A DNA stretch of 64,000 nucleotides, taken from the NCBI GenBank assembly GCA_964436235.1, contig CAYTCW010000005.1:3853-67852 (forward strand), read 5' to 3'. The translations under genes were made by a program, and so were the position numbers. Positions 36,101-43,865 of this stretch are shown here, piece by piece. This DNA comes from UBA9980 sp964436235 (GTDB lineage: Bacteria > Muiribacteriota > UBA9980). Below the pieces are notes generated by a model. It did not search any database. It worked only from the letters and a program-made list of their open reading frames with translations, and was not told the DNA's origin. Every line of letters starts with the position of its first letter. Position 1 is the stretch's first letter.

Positions 36101-37952
36101 CGATTCGATAGCAGGTATCCGCGCCCGCCCTTATCAAAGCGCATCTTATATTTTCCATGAAGTGCCGTGGGACACTTCTTTAATATCCGTATGGCCAGGC
36201 GCGCAGATTTTTACGGGCGCCGCCTCCGGTCAAAAATCTTTAGTATTACCTGGCGACAATCCAGTTTTAATTTACTGCGGCGATAACAATTACGCCGACG
36301 CGATCGAAAAGCCGGTTTCATTATTCGGCGGCAAATTAATAATGCGCCGCTTCGGAGGCGGCGTGTTCTATTACCTGCCGTATGATTTTTCCGACGAACT
36401 TTTAAGACAGTCTGTCGAAAGCACATATATCTTGATGACCGCTTTGCACGGCGGCCCGCCGCAGAACGCTCCTTTAATAACGGGCGAAGCGCCCGACCAT
36501 ATAGTCTATAATCCTCAAGACCATCCGTGGCCTTTTACTATTTCATATTTTATAATTTTTATATTGTTATATATTTCAGCGCTGGCGGCAGTTTACGCGC
36601 GCGCCGCTAAAAATAAAACCGGCGGGCGCTATCTCATCGAATTAATCGGCGTTACCTGTTTTTTCTGCGTATGCCTCACTGCGGCCGTTTACTTTTTAAC
36701 CCGCATTGACTATCCGCCTGAAGCGCTTGGTTTCACTGAATTGTCAGGCGGTATTTACGGCCCGGTAAGCGAAACCGTTTTTTATAAAATCTGGACCGGC
36801 AATAAAATAAGGGCCGCGCTTGAATTCGAAGGCCGCTTTATCTTCCGAAATTATTCAAAACATTATTCGAACAATAATGAATTCACTTATACTAAAAACG
36901 GATTTAAATTAGAAGTTTATAACCCGCTGGTTTTTTATCCCTTTATATTAGCCGTACATAATGTGTCGCAGCGGGCCGCTAAAAATTCTTCATTTGCCGT
37001 TAAAGCGTTTCGGCCGGCAGGCAAAAACTATTTCAGCGTCCGGGTAAGCCCGGCAGTATTCGATAATCTTGATATTAGCGGCGAAGCGGCCCTGTTAGTA
37101 AGAACTCCGGGCGGATTCTTTACCGCGCTGCAGGCATCAAAAAATAAAAGCGATTATATATTCGATAACTCACGCCTTCTCGATTTAAACTCCGCGGCAC
37201 GCGAAATACAAAATCGGCTCGGTTTTTCATCCTCTTTAGCCTATATGATGTACGGAGCAATAAACGAATACAAAGAAAAAAACGACGACGGATCAAAAAC
37301 AGTAATTTTCATATTAAGCAATAATGAATTTAAAATTAAAGAAAATCCCGCGCGCAAAAACTCGATGAAGCCCGCAGGCTTTAATAAATATAAAAAATTG
37401 AATATAACTGCCTTTCCTCTCGATTTTATCGACGAAAAAAAAACCGTCATACCCGATTTTTCATTTAACAGAGAAAACAACAATATTAACGGCACTCTTT
37501 ATACGCGCTTCAGTTTTAACTCGGCTTATTATAAAAAATTATTATTAGACTCGGGCGCAGGCGATCAAACTGATCTATGCGCTTATATCGAAGTTAAAAT
37601 ACCCGCGGGAACCGGGCGGCGGGAAATAGAAAAATTCGCCGATTTTTTTATAAAATCGTTTTCGGATAATTTTAAAATTAACGATCTGAGGCCTAATTCA
37701 TCTTATATGAAATTCGGCGCCGATGAAATTTACAGGGGCAACATTTTTCTTAATATAATACATGACAATAAGAAAAATTTCAGTTATAATATAGCCGGCG
37801 ATATTTTGACCTTTAAAATCATTAATTTAAAACATTATTTAAATTACAATTTATACGACGCCGGCGGCGGCATTAATTTTCATATAAACGAAGCGGCGTT
37901 AACCTGGAATAAAAAACCCGCCGAATTTAATGTTTCGGTCAAATACGAATGA
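33177..37952 (+). CDS. Giant M1-type metallopeptidase fusion membrane protein
   Basis: The 1591-residue protein has a signal peptide (about 6-30), then an M1-like N-terminal beta domain and a gluzincin catalytic domain. The zinc site is HEIAHQWFG (His320, Glu321, His324) with third ligand Glu343 in NEAFATYAS. The substrate-side GxMEN motif reads GGYGPEEVV, so specificity is not standard. A beta-rich middle follows, then a GATase-like segment near 900-945 (KAVILNDYD, DGGRIIISGGG). Two transmembrane helices lie near 1121-1140 and 1154-1175, and a 400-residue C-terminal domain of unknown fold ends the protein. It is tied to an ABC-2 exporter operon. Confidence 0.82.
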   Translation: MTDNKKFFLSLLLTALSILHQLSFTAGAFALEENTEKKPAYISVEKYRLTLELYPERHAISGEVEILTAAGSPPGDSGEIILNLHADMDVRAIRLYPNGEIPDYKRFHDLIKFRAAQKFDKIFVSFYGDPSRYITQKNSFTYIGDEGCYFDDLCAYFPRAGFDQKSLFEINVIHYDDWKIISQGEEEEPAGGKKIDKTLKTAGGQKRLAVTRIVNNKKTRCHTLAAGPYVKKSRSGIQPYNYTVSAYFFENEDEAAEAHLEEAAAILNYYRDHYGDNCIKKLGVVEIEKVFPGGYGPEEVVYITAAAVKDGAVDYELLAHEIAHQWFGNFVMGEFPGSNFLNEAFATYASLEYIKDKHSGGYHRKYEEARRSYLSYRAAAATREISIEAAGSAAGGPAYQTLIYHRGMMVLKNLLYFMAKAAEKKESDIIAGFLEKYSQQTVTVDEFKNFLFSNGDGLFSKTALRDPKSFEAAKFYFEKFYHTTAAVELEVKEAVIKDLTAEKPGVTPCAMTIERTDEIERDTDITISFYEGGANKLIRKKSFNLKRGTNKLNIDLDGIYQDIKYRVDEENAYPLSYKIHRFGRRPDESERLIIYDTSGTVSGPFNALCRELAFQAGSNAKADTALDARDFFKYRDILLIGNFSNSPIMGLVNTALNFYITAEKIGIQKSFNSEAFNFKSGTAAKFTAKNPFITGGTVTAVLFFDRAAAGAYNKLTSGHDDYCVYDTKTKELITGNFNYGLSGVFEKNGGVTMLYGGAGLNNNFILKRPSAVIFDFYNTLDSTAEIEIEISAKDRGEVPANATIILPPHEITRHESFPFTLNRQKIDYLIKNKNGAVIFEGTLDAKSFSPENDSFAVGASKDGDFNKISYAINYLNSKAGYIKRKRATNIINAGFNNFPLNSVCYKAFKAVILNDYDIAAARTGFAETLKSYAADGGRIIISGGGMSEISSGATASFIKEIFGAQISSSKLYSFDDSIAGIRARPYQSASYIFHEVPWDTSLISVWPGAQIFTGAASGQKSLVLPGDNPVLIYCGDNNYADAIEKPVSLFGGKLIMRRFGGGVFYYLPYDFSDELLRQSVESTYILMTALHGGPPQNAPLITGEAPDHIVYNPQDHPWPFTISYFIIFILLYISALAAVYARAAKNKTGGRYLIELIGVTCFFCVCLTAAVYFLTRIDYPPEALGFTELSGGIYGPVSETVFYKIWTGNKIRAALEFEGRFIFRNYSKHYSNNNEFTYTKNGFKLEVYNPLVFYPFILAVHNVSQRAAKNSSFAVKAFRPAGKNYFSVRVSPAVFDNLDISGEAALLVRTPGGFFTALQASKNKSDYIFDNSRLLDLNSAAREIQNRLGFSSSLAYMMYGAINEYKEKNDDGSKTVIFILSNNEFKIKENPARKNSMKPAGFNKYKKLNITAFPLDFIDEKKTVIPDFSFNRENNNINGTLYTRFSFNSAYYKKLLLDSGAGDQTDLCAYIEVKIPAGTGRREIEKFADFFIKSFSDNFKINDLRPNSSYMKFGADEIYRGNIFLNIIHDNKKNFSYNIAGDILTFKIINLKHYLNYNLYDAGGGINFHINEAALTWNKKPAEFNVSVKYE

Positions 37953-37962
37953 GCGTGAAACT

Positions 37963-40254
37963 ATGAAAACGATAATAAAACTTACGGATAATAACCGGAA
38001 CAAAAAAGCGCGCTGCCGTTTATATACCTGTGTTATAGCGGCTATGCTCGCCGTCTGTTTCATTTTATTTCCCGGCAAAGCACCGCTCGACGCGCAGTCC
38101 GCTAAAGTAAAAAAACTTCAAAAGAGCCTGCAGAACGATATTACTTTATCCGCGGACGTCGGAGTTGACAATACTTTTTTTCCGATGCATTTAAATCCAG
38201 TGAATATAACCGTTAATAACGGAACTTCGTCTAATTTCGAAGGCGAGATATTAATCGAGGCGGCCGGCAATTATTACCGGATAGTAAGCGTGTTCGTCGG
38301 CGCGCTTTCCTCTAAAAAATACAGCATAAATACTAAATTCGAAACCTATACCTATTCAGTCAAGGTAAGTATAATCAATTCTTCGAATATAGTCATATAC
38401 GACGAAAAAATCCCCGTCAGATCCAATCAGGCCAAAGATTACTACATATTAAATATATCCGAATCACATTCATATACGAGCGATCTTAAAAATATTCCTA
38501 TCGCACAGAAACGCAGCGCCGCAGACAGCTCATACGGCGGTTATTCGTCGTATTCTTCCGCCGGTTCCGAAACTCCATCGATTATAGTCCACAGCCTCAA
38601 AGCGGATGAAATTTTCGATAATTTTGCCTGCTACGAACCTTATTCGCTGGTAATAATAAACGGGGCCGACGCTTCGCTTATGAGTCCTTCCCAGCAGCGG
38701 GCATTGATCGAATATGCCGCCGCCGGCGGCGCGTTAATGTTCAGCTATGGCGGTTTCGTGTCAAAAATATCGGCATCCGCACTCGCCGGTATTTTACCCG
38801 TAACTATCCAGGGCAGCGAGGTCGTCGATGGAAGCGATTTTTATAAATACGCGGCTTCGCAAAATATTAACGGCATTCAAACCGAAAAATTCAAGGGCGC
38901 CCTTATTCCTTTAAGCACAGGCGAACTTAAAAGCGGCGCTTCCGCCACGCTGAATTTCACCGCGGCCGACGGGCGTATAATCCCTTTGATAGCTCATTGC
39001 CGCCCCGGCCTTGGAATGGTTTATTACACGGCCTTCGATATTTCACAAATCGATATAGGCCGTATCGATTACCTGAAAGAAAATATAGCCGGCATATTAA
39101 AGCAATCAGAATTGAATAAAAATTATAAAATATCAAGCATCGCGAATCAATTCGGCAAATACTGCGAACAGTTCAATCATTTTATCGTCGAACCGCCTTC
39201 GCCATGGATGATATTGATTTTATTAGCGCTGTTCGCTCTTATAATCGGTCCTGTATTTTATTTTTCAATCAGAAAAAAAGTTACGATGGTTAAGCTGATC
39301 GTACTTCCGCTCGGCGTTTCTCTTTTCTTTTTCGCCCTTTTCAATTTTTCGGGCGCCGAATTTTTATTAAATAAACCCTCCGTCGCCGAACTTAACTTGG
39401 TTCTCATCGACAATCAGGCCATGAAACTGCAATCGGTATCGAATGTAGCTATACTTATGCCGCCGATGTCGGCGGGCGCTTACGACATAGATACCGGCCG
39501 GGCCACGCTGATAAGCAATACTAAAGGCTATTACGGCCAGAGCGCAAGCGAAATAATAATAAACGAAGACACCATGAAACTCATCCATCCTCAGATGGAC
39601 TATAGATTCTCCAAGTACTCCATAGTAAATCAAAGCGGCTTCGACGGCCGATTCAGCCCGTCTTTCTCACAGGAATCCGCCGATTCATACGCCGAAACTT
39701 CCGCGGATACGAAATCAAAAGGCCCGAAATTTTTAAAAACGACAAAACAAAATCAAAACGCATTACAGTCTTTAAAAAACGAACCGGACGAGATCCAGCC
39801 TTTCATTAATGCCGCCGCTGCGGCTAAAAAAGCTAAAAAACTCCAATCCATAATCAATAACACCGGTCTCGACCTTCTTAACTGCAAAGTGTATTACTGC
39901 GGCCGAATATTCACGATCGGTAATTTACCTTCCGGCTCCGATGCGGCTGACGCCGGCGGAGCTTTCAAAAATCCTGAAAAATTGAGCTCGGCAAAACAAA
40001 TCAACGATCACTTCGACGATATATCAGAAACGATAAACGGCCGTCTTCCTAAAAATTTAAATTATAACCGGAATTATTACGGCTATAATAAAAATGATTT
40101 TATAAGCCATGCCGCCTTATATATTGCCAGAAACAGCTCGGTTTCGCCGGTAATGGTAGGTTACGTAAAAAAAAGCGCTCACGCCGGCGATTCGATTAAA
40201 ACCGCCGGGTGCGACATAAACGACTTAGGTTCCATAGCTATTATAAAACTGTGA
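37963..40254 (+). CDS. Membrane-anchored surface protein with GATase-like domain
   Basis: The protein has about 763 residues from the ATG at 37963. An in-frame ATG at 37930 lies within the end of the preceding gene and is less likely. A signal or anchor (about 22-38) precedes a beta-rich domain. Near residues 200-260 is a Rossmann-like segment (LVIINGADASLM, YAAAGGALMFSYGG) similar to that in the preceding peptidase fusion. Two transmembrane helices follow near 415-465. This layout resembles GldG-type partners of ABC-2 transporters. A Ser/Ala-rich tail follows. Its substrate is unknown. Confidence 0.75.
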   Translation: MKTIIKLTDNNRNKKARCRLYTCVIAAMLAVCFILFPGKAPLDAQSAKVKKLQKSLQNDITLSADVGVDNTFFPMHLNPVNITVNNGTSSNFEGEILIEAAGNYYRIVSVFVGALSSKKYSINTKFETYTYSVKVSIINSSNIVIYDEKIPVRSNQAKDYYILNISESHSYTSDLKNIPIAQKRSAADSSYGGYSSYSSAGSETPSIIVHSLKADEIFDNFACYEPYSLVIINGADASLMSPSQQRALIEYAAAGGALMFSYGGFVSKISASALAGILPVTIQGSEVVDGSDFYKYAASQNINGIQTEKFKGALIPLSTGELKSGASATLNFTAADGRIIPLIAHCRPGLGMVYYTAFDISQIDIGRIDYLKENIAGILKQSELNKNYKISSIANQFGKYCEQFNHFIVEPPSPWMILILLALFALIIGPVFYFSIRKKVTMVKLIVLPLGVSLFFFALFNFSGAEFLLNKPSVAELNLVLIDNQAMKLQSVSNVAILMPPMSAGAYDIDTGRATLISNTKGYYGQSASEIIINEDTMKLIHPQMDYRFSKYSIVNQSGFDGRFSPSFSQESADSYAETSADTKSKGPKFLKTTKQNQNALQSLKNEPDEIQPFINAAAAAKKAKKLQSIINNTGLDLLNCKVYYCGRIFTIGNLPSGSDAADAGGAFKNPEKLSSAKQINDHFDDISETINGRLPKNLNYNRNYYGYNKNDFISHAALYIARNSSVSPVMVGYVKKSAHAGDSIKTAGCDINDLGSIAIIKL

Positions 40255-40281
40255 TTATCATAAATTAAACGGAGCTGGCTC

Positions 40282-41214
40282 ATGATAGAAATTAAAAATT
40301 TATACAAGTACTACGGCAACTTAATGGCCGTCAACAACCTTAATTTATCCATCGAAAAAGGTGAAATATTCGGCTTTATAGGCCCGAACGGCGCCGGAAA
40401 ATCCACTACGATAAAAATACTTTCCACTCTTTTAAATCCGAGCGCGGGCCTGTGCAAAATTAACGGCATAAACGTGGTCGAAGAGCCTTACAAAGTAAGG
40501 CGCATATTAGGCTATATGCCCGATCTTTTCGGCCTTTACGAAGAGCTCAAAGTAGTCGAATACCTCGATTTTTTTGCGGCATGCCATAAAATACCCTATA
40601 AAGACCGCAACGCTATCATTAACGATATACTCGAATTGACCGAACTGACGATAAAAAAAGATACGCCCGTCGGCGGGCTTTCGCGCGGTATGAAACAGAG
40701 GCTCTGCCTCGCTAAAACTCTGATCCATGACCCGCTGGTATTAGTTTTAGACGAACCGGCGTCCGGCCTCGACCCTCGCGGACGCGTCGAAATGAGAATG
40801 CTTCTGAACGAATTGCGCAAAATGGGGAAAACCATATTCGTTTCGTCGCATATACTCACGGAGTTAGCCGATTTTTGCACTTCCGTCGGAATAATCGAAG
40901 GCGGCCGCCTCGTCGTTTCAGGCCGAATCGAAGACGTAGTTAAGAGCCAGGGCGTAAGCAGACATATAAAAATTAAAGTTCTCGATAAACTCGAAGAGTG
41001 TGAAAATATACTAAAATCAATACCCGAAATAACCAATATCGAACCCGCCGTTCTCGAAAAATTTTTCACTTTCGAAATGCGCGCCGACGACCAGGCGCTT
41101 GCCGACCTTTTAAGACACATGATAAACAACGGCATTCCGGTAGTCTCATTTTTCGATAAGGGCGGCAACTTAGAAGATATATTCATGAAAGTAACGAAAG
41201 GCCAGGTTTCATGA
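40282..41214 (+). CDS. ABC transporter ATP-binding protein (ABC-2/CcmA type)
   Basis: The 310-residue ATPase has Walker A GPNGAGKSTT, Q-loop region DLFGLYEEL, signature GLSRGMKQR, Walker B LVLVLDEPASGLDP, and the H-loop in SSHILTELADF. The C-terminal extension (about 220-310) is typical of drug/lipid-type ABC-2 exporters. It probably powers the three following permeases. The ribosome site GGAG lies 8 nt upstream of the ATG. Its stop overlaps the next ATG by 4 nt. Confidence 0.93.
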   Translation: MIEIKNLYKYYGNLMAVNNLNLSIEKGEIFGFIGPNGAGKSTTIKILSTLLNPSAGLCKINGINVVEEPYKVRRILGYMPDLFGLYEELKVVEYLDFFAACHKIPYKDRNAIINDILELTELTIKKDTPVGGLSRGMKQRLCLAKTLIHDPLVLVLDEPASGLDPRGRVEMRMLLNELRKMGKTIFVSSHILTELADFCTSVGIIEGGRLVVSGRIEDVVKSQGVSRHIKIKVLDKLEECENILKSIPEITNIEPAVLEKFFTFEMRADDQALADLLRHMINNGIPVVSFFDKGGNLEDIFMKVTKGQVS

Positions 41215-42071
41215 TGCCCGCAGCTCTGAAGAAAATATATGATTCAATAGCTCCCGCGCTGATGTTCGAATTCATTTACAGGCAGAATCACGCGGCCTAT
41301 ATATCGTATGCTATATCCGCCCTTATAATATGCGCATGCTTTTTATTCGGGCAGTGGCCGTCAGAGACCGAAGCCGCCGCTAATTCCTGCGGCAACCGTT
41401 TTTTCGCTATAATTCTTGTCTGCATGATATTGATCTCTACCATTATTTCTACCTCGCACGCCTCGATTTTAATCGCGGGCGAAAAAGAAAAAAAGACGCT
41501 CACGCTTCTTCGCATGAGCGGCCTCAGCCCGTTCGAAATAATAGCATCTAAAATCGCCGTCAATATATGCTTTATAGTTTTACTGCTTTTGCCTTTCGCC
41601 CCGCTCCTTTTAGCCTGCCCCTTTTTAGGTGGAATAACCTATGAGATGATGTTTTCCGGCCTTTTGACTTTATCGGCCGCCATAATATTTTTTACCTGTT
41701 CCGGAATTTTTATATCCGTATTATTTAAAAAAAATTATACCTGCATATCTTTTACCACCGCTTTTTTATTGTTTATTCACTTCGGTTTTTTTATCATCGA
41801 CGATTTATTATACGATAAATACACCACTTCTTACCTTTTCAGACAAACCGCATCCAAATTTTTTTCGGCTTTTTCACCGCTTGAAATGTGGAAGAATTAC
41901 TTCGATTCCATAAGTTCGCAACTATATTATAACTATCATCCTTATTCGCATAATCTGCTACTCCAGTTATCATACCGGGAAAGCGCCCTTATTTATTTAA
42001 CGGCCGCCGCTTTAATATTGGTTTTAACCGTTAAAATTTTTGAACGCTACCTTAAATGGCGGGAGGATTAA
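41211..42071 (+). CDS. ABC-2-like permease 1
   Basis: The 286-residue protein has about six membrane helices, starting near residue 27. A cytoplasmic motif KEKKTLTLLRMSGLSPFEI precedes the third helix; such EKExxTL motifs are typical of ABC-2 permeases. The C-terminus is FERYLKWRED. It is a clear paralogue of the permease at 43013-43864, which has the same KEKKTLTLLRMSG and a FEKYLRWRED end. It overlaps the ATPase stop by 4 nt. The last codons contain GGGAGG, serving as the ribosome site for the next gene. Confidence 0.85.
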   Translation: MMPAALKKIYDSIAPALMFEFIYRQNHAAYISYAISALIICACFLFGQWPSETEAAANSCGNRFFAIILVCMILISTIISTSHASILIAGEKEKKTLTLLRMSGLSPFEIIASKIAVNICFIVLLLLPFAPLLLACPFLGGITYEMMFSGLLTLSAAIIFFTCSGIFISVLFKKNYTCISFTTAFLLFIHFGFFIIDDLLYDKYTTSYLFRQTASKFFSAFSPLEMWKNYFDSISSQLYYNYHPYSHNLLLQLSYRESALIYLTAAALILVLTVKIFERYLKWRED

Positions 42072-42080
42072 CCGATAGAT

Positions 42081-42926
42081 ATGATGATAAACCCTATTTT
42101 GAACCGTGAGGTTATAACGCTTTTTAGAAGAGCGCGCACATATTTCTGGATAAGCGTTTATCTGGCTATTTTGATCTTCGTCGTAATAAGTTCATGGCCC
42201 GGCCATTATTCGTCGAGCTACGGCGTAATAGACTTAATAAGAACCAGCCGCTACTCGGCGATAGGTATTTTATGCGTGATGATGACGCTTATATTCATCC
42301 TGCTGCCATCTTACATGGCTACGACCTTCACGCGAGAAAAAGAAGAAAATACTCTTTCGGCACTCGCCGTGACTCAGCTTTCCATCTTCGATATCATCTG
42401 GGGCAAAATACAGGTCGGTATTTTTTATACTCTTTATTTGATCGTTATTACCATTCCGCTTTTCGGCGCGCTCTATAAATTAGGCGGGTTTGCATTAAGC
42501 GAAATAATGCAGGGATATATTATAATACTTTCGATATCGATCGCGGTAAGCCTGTGGGCGATGTTTTTCTCGGTTATTTCTTCGACTTCATACAAAGCTA
42601 TCAGCCGTTCTTACTTTTTCTTCTTTCTGTTATTATTTTTATTAGGCTTCGCTTCGGCATATCTTCACAAAATCGGGTTGGGATATATTTTAAGCTCGTC
42701 TTATATAAACCCTTTTATGTCGATAGAAGCTATATTTTTGGGGAGTTCCGGCGGGCGCTACTCAAGTTTTAATCTCAATCTTTCTAAATATTCGAGTAAA
42801 AACCTGATTTTCGGTTTTTTTTATGAAGAAACGCTTAAGATCGCGGCTTTTTACGGAGTTATTTCATTGATTTTCATTCTGCTGATTATATCGGCCTACC
42901 GAAGGCTTCAACATAAATGGTTATAA
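42081..42926 (+). CDS. ABC-2-like permease 2
   Basis: The 281-residue protein has about six membrane helices and the N-terminal NPILNREVITLFRRARTYFW pattern seen in ABC-2 permeases (NPvl.rEl). The TREKEENTLSALAVTQLS motif follows helix 2. It differs in sequence from the flanking paralogous pair, which suggests a heteromeric channel of three permeases. It starts 9 nt after permease 1 and uses a GGGAGG in the preceding gene's last codons, spaced about 14 nt. Confidence 0.85.
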   Translation: MMINPILNREVITLFRRARTYFWISVYLAILIFVVISSWPGHYSSSYGVIDLIRTSRYSAIGILCVMMTLIFILLPSYMATTFTREKEENTLSALAVTQLSIFDIIWGKIQVGIFYTLYLIVITIPLFGALYKLGGFALSEIMQGYIIILSISIAVSLWAMFFSVISSTSYKAISRSYFFFFLLLFLLGFASAYLHKIGLGYILSSSYINPFMSIEAIFLGSSGGRYSSFNLNLSKYSSKNLIFGFFYEETLKIAAFYGVISLIFILLIISAYRRLQHKWL

Positions 42927-42976
42927 ATTTTTATTTTACGGTTTTATACTGTGATGATTTTTATTTTTTAACGGGC

Positions 42977-42982
42977 TATAAT
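42977..42982 (+). promoter_or_regulatory. Possible -10 box before permease 3
   Basis: TATAAT lies 30 nt before the ATG of the third permease in an 86-nt AT-rich gap, the longest gap within the export operon. No good -35 hexamer is present, so an internal promoter is only possible. Confidence 0.25.
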
Positions 42983-43012
42983 TTAAACTGTTCATAAACG
43001 GCAGGTTATAAC

Positions 43013-43864
43013 ATGGAAGAAAAATTTAAAAAAACAGCCGATTCAATATCGCCGCTCATATTCATAGATTTAATATTCGAGTTAAGAAAAAATATGACGC
43101 GGATGATAATTTACTATGTTATTTCAGCCTTTTTGTTATTTATGATTTTTTTCATGCAGAAAAATTATCAGCAGAGCACACGGGAAGGCTTTTTTAACGC
43201 CCTGATTATAATAGCCTGCGCGAGTTCGGCGCTCGCGGGCGGCTCGTATGCCGCCGGCTCTATAGTCAAAGAAAAAGAGAAGAAAACTCTTACTCTTCTC
43301 AGGATGTCCGGAGCCACCGGTTTCGAAATTGTTTACGGCAAAATAATATCAGCGATGGTATATATAACGATGCTGACTTCGCCATACCTTTTTTTCGCCT
43401 TTTTTTTGACTTTAACAAACGATATGGATTTTTTAAAACTATTCGGCGGTTTATTCATGTGGACCGGCTTCACGGTGTTTTATATCTCATCGGGAGTACT
43501 CATATCCATACTTTTTAAAAAGAACGCCTCGGCGAATTCTTTTTTTTATTTCTTCCTGTTCTCGATACATTTTTTAATTTATTCCATCGACGACCTTTTC
43601 GGTTTCAGACACTATTATAACTATTACGCTTATAACGTTAAATTTTTCAGCAGCCTGTCGCCTATAGAGGTCTGGTATAATTTTTCTATTACACACCGTT
43701 TGCAGCACTCCTCTTCTTATTACTCAGTTAACGAAACCGTAAGTATAATCGACGGAATCGCGGATTATGCTGTAATAACCGTCATATATATCTTAATTTC
43801 AATTTTTCTGACTTTTTTCGCCTCTAATATATTCGAAAAATACTTAAGATGGCGGGAGGACTAA
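43013..43864 (+). CDS. ABC-2-like permease 3
   Basis: The 283-residue protein is a paralogue of permease 1: it has a FIDLIFELRKNM N-terminal segment, VKEKEKKTLTLLRMSGATGFEI before helix 3, and a FEKYLRWRED C-terminus. It also has about six helices. As with permease 1, the codons for the final residues contain GGGAGG, placed 7 nt before the next ATG. The duplicated permeases flanking permease 2 suggest an older tandem duplication. Confidence 0.85.
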   Translation: MEEKFKKTADSISPLIFIDLIFELRKNMTRMIIYYVISAFLLFMIFFMQKNYQQSTREGFFNALIIIACASSALAGGSYAAGSIVKEKEKKTLTLLRMSGATGFEIVYGKIISAMVYITMLTSPYLFFAFFLTLTNDMDFLKLFGGLFMWTGFTVFYISSGVLISILFKKNASANSFFYFFLFSIHFLIYSIDDLFGFRHYYNYYAYNVKFFSSLSPIEVWYNFSITHRLQHSSSYYSVNETVSIIDGIADYAVITVIYILISIFLTFFASNIFEKYLRWRED

Positions 43865-43865
43865 C

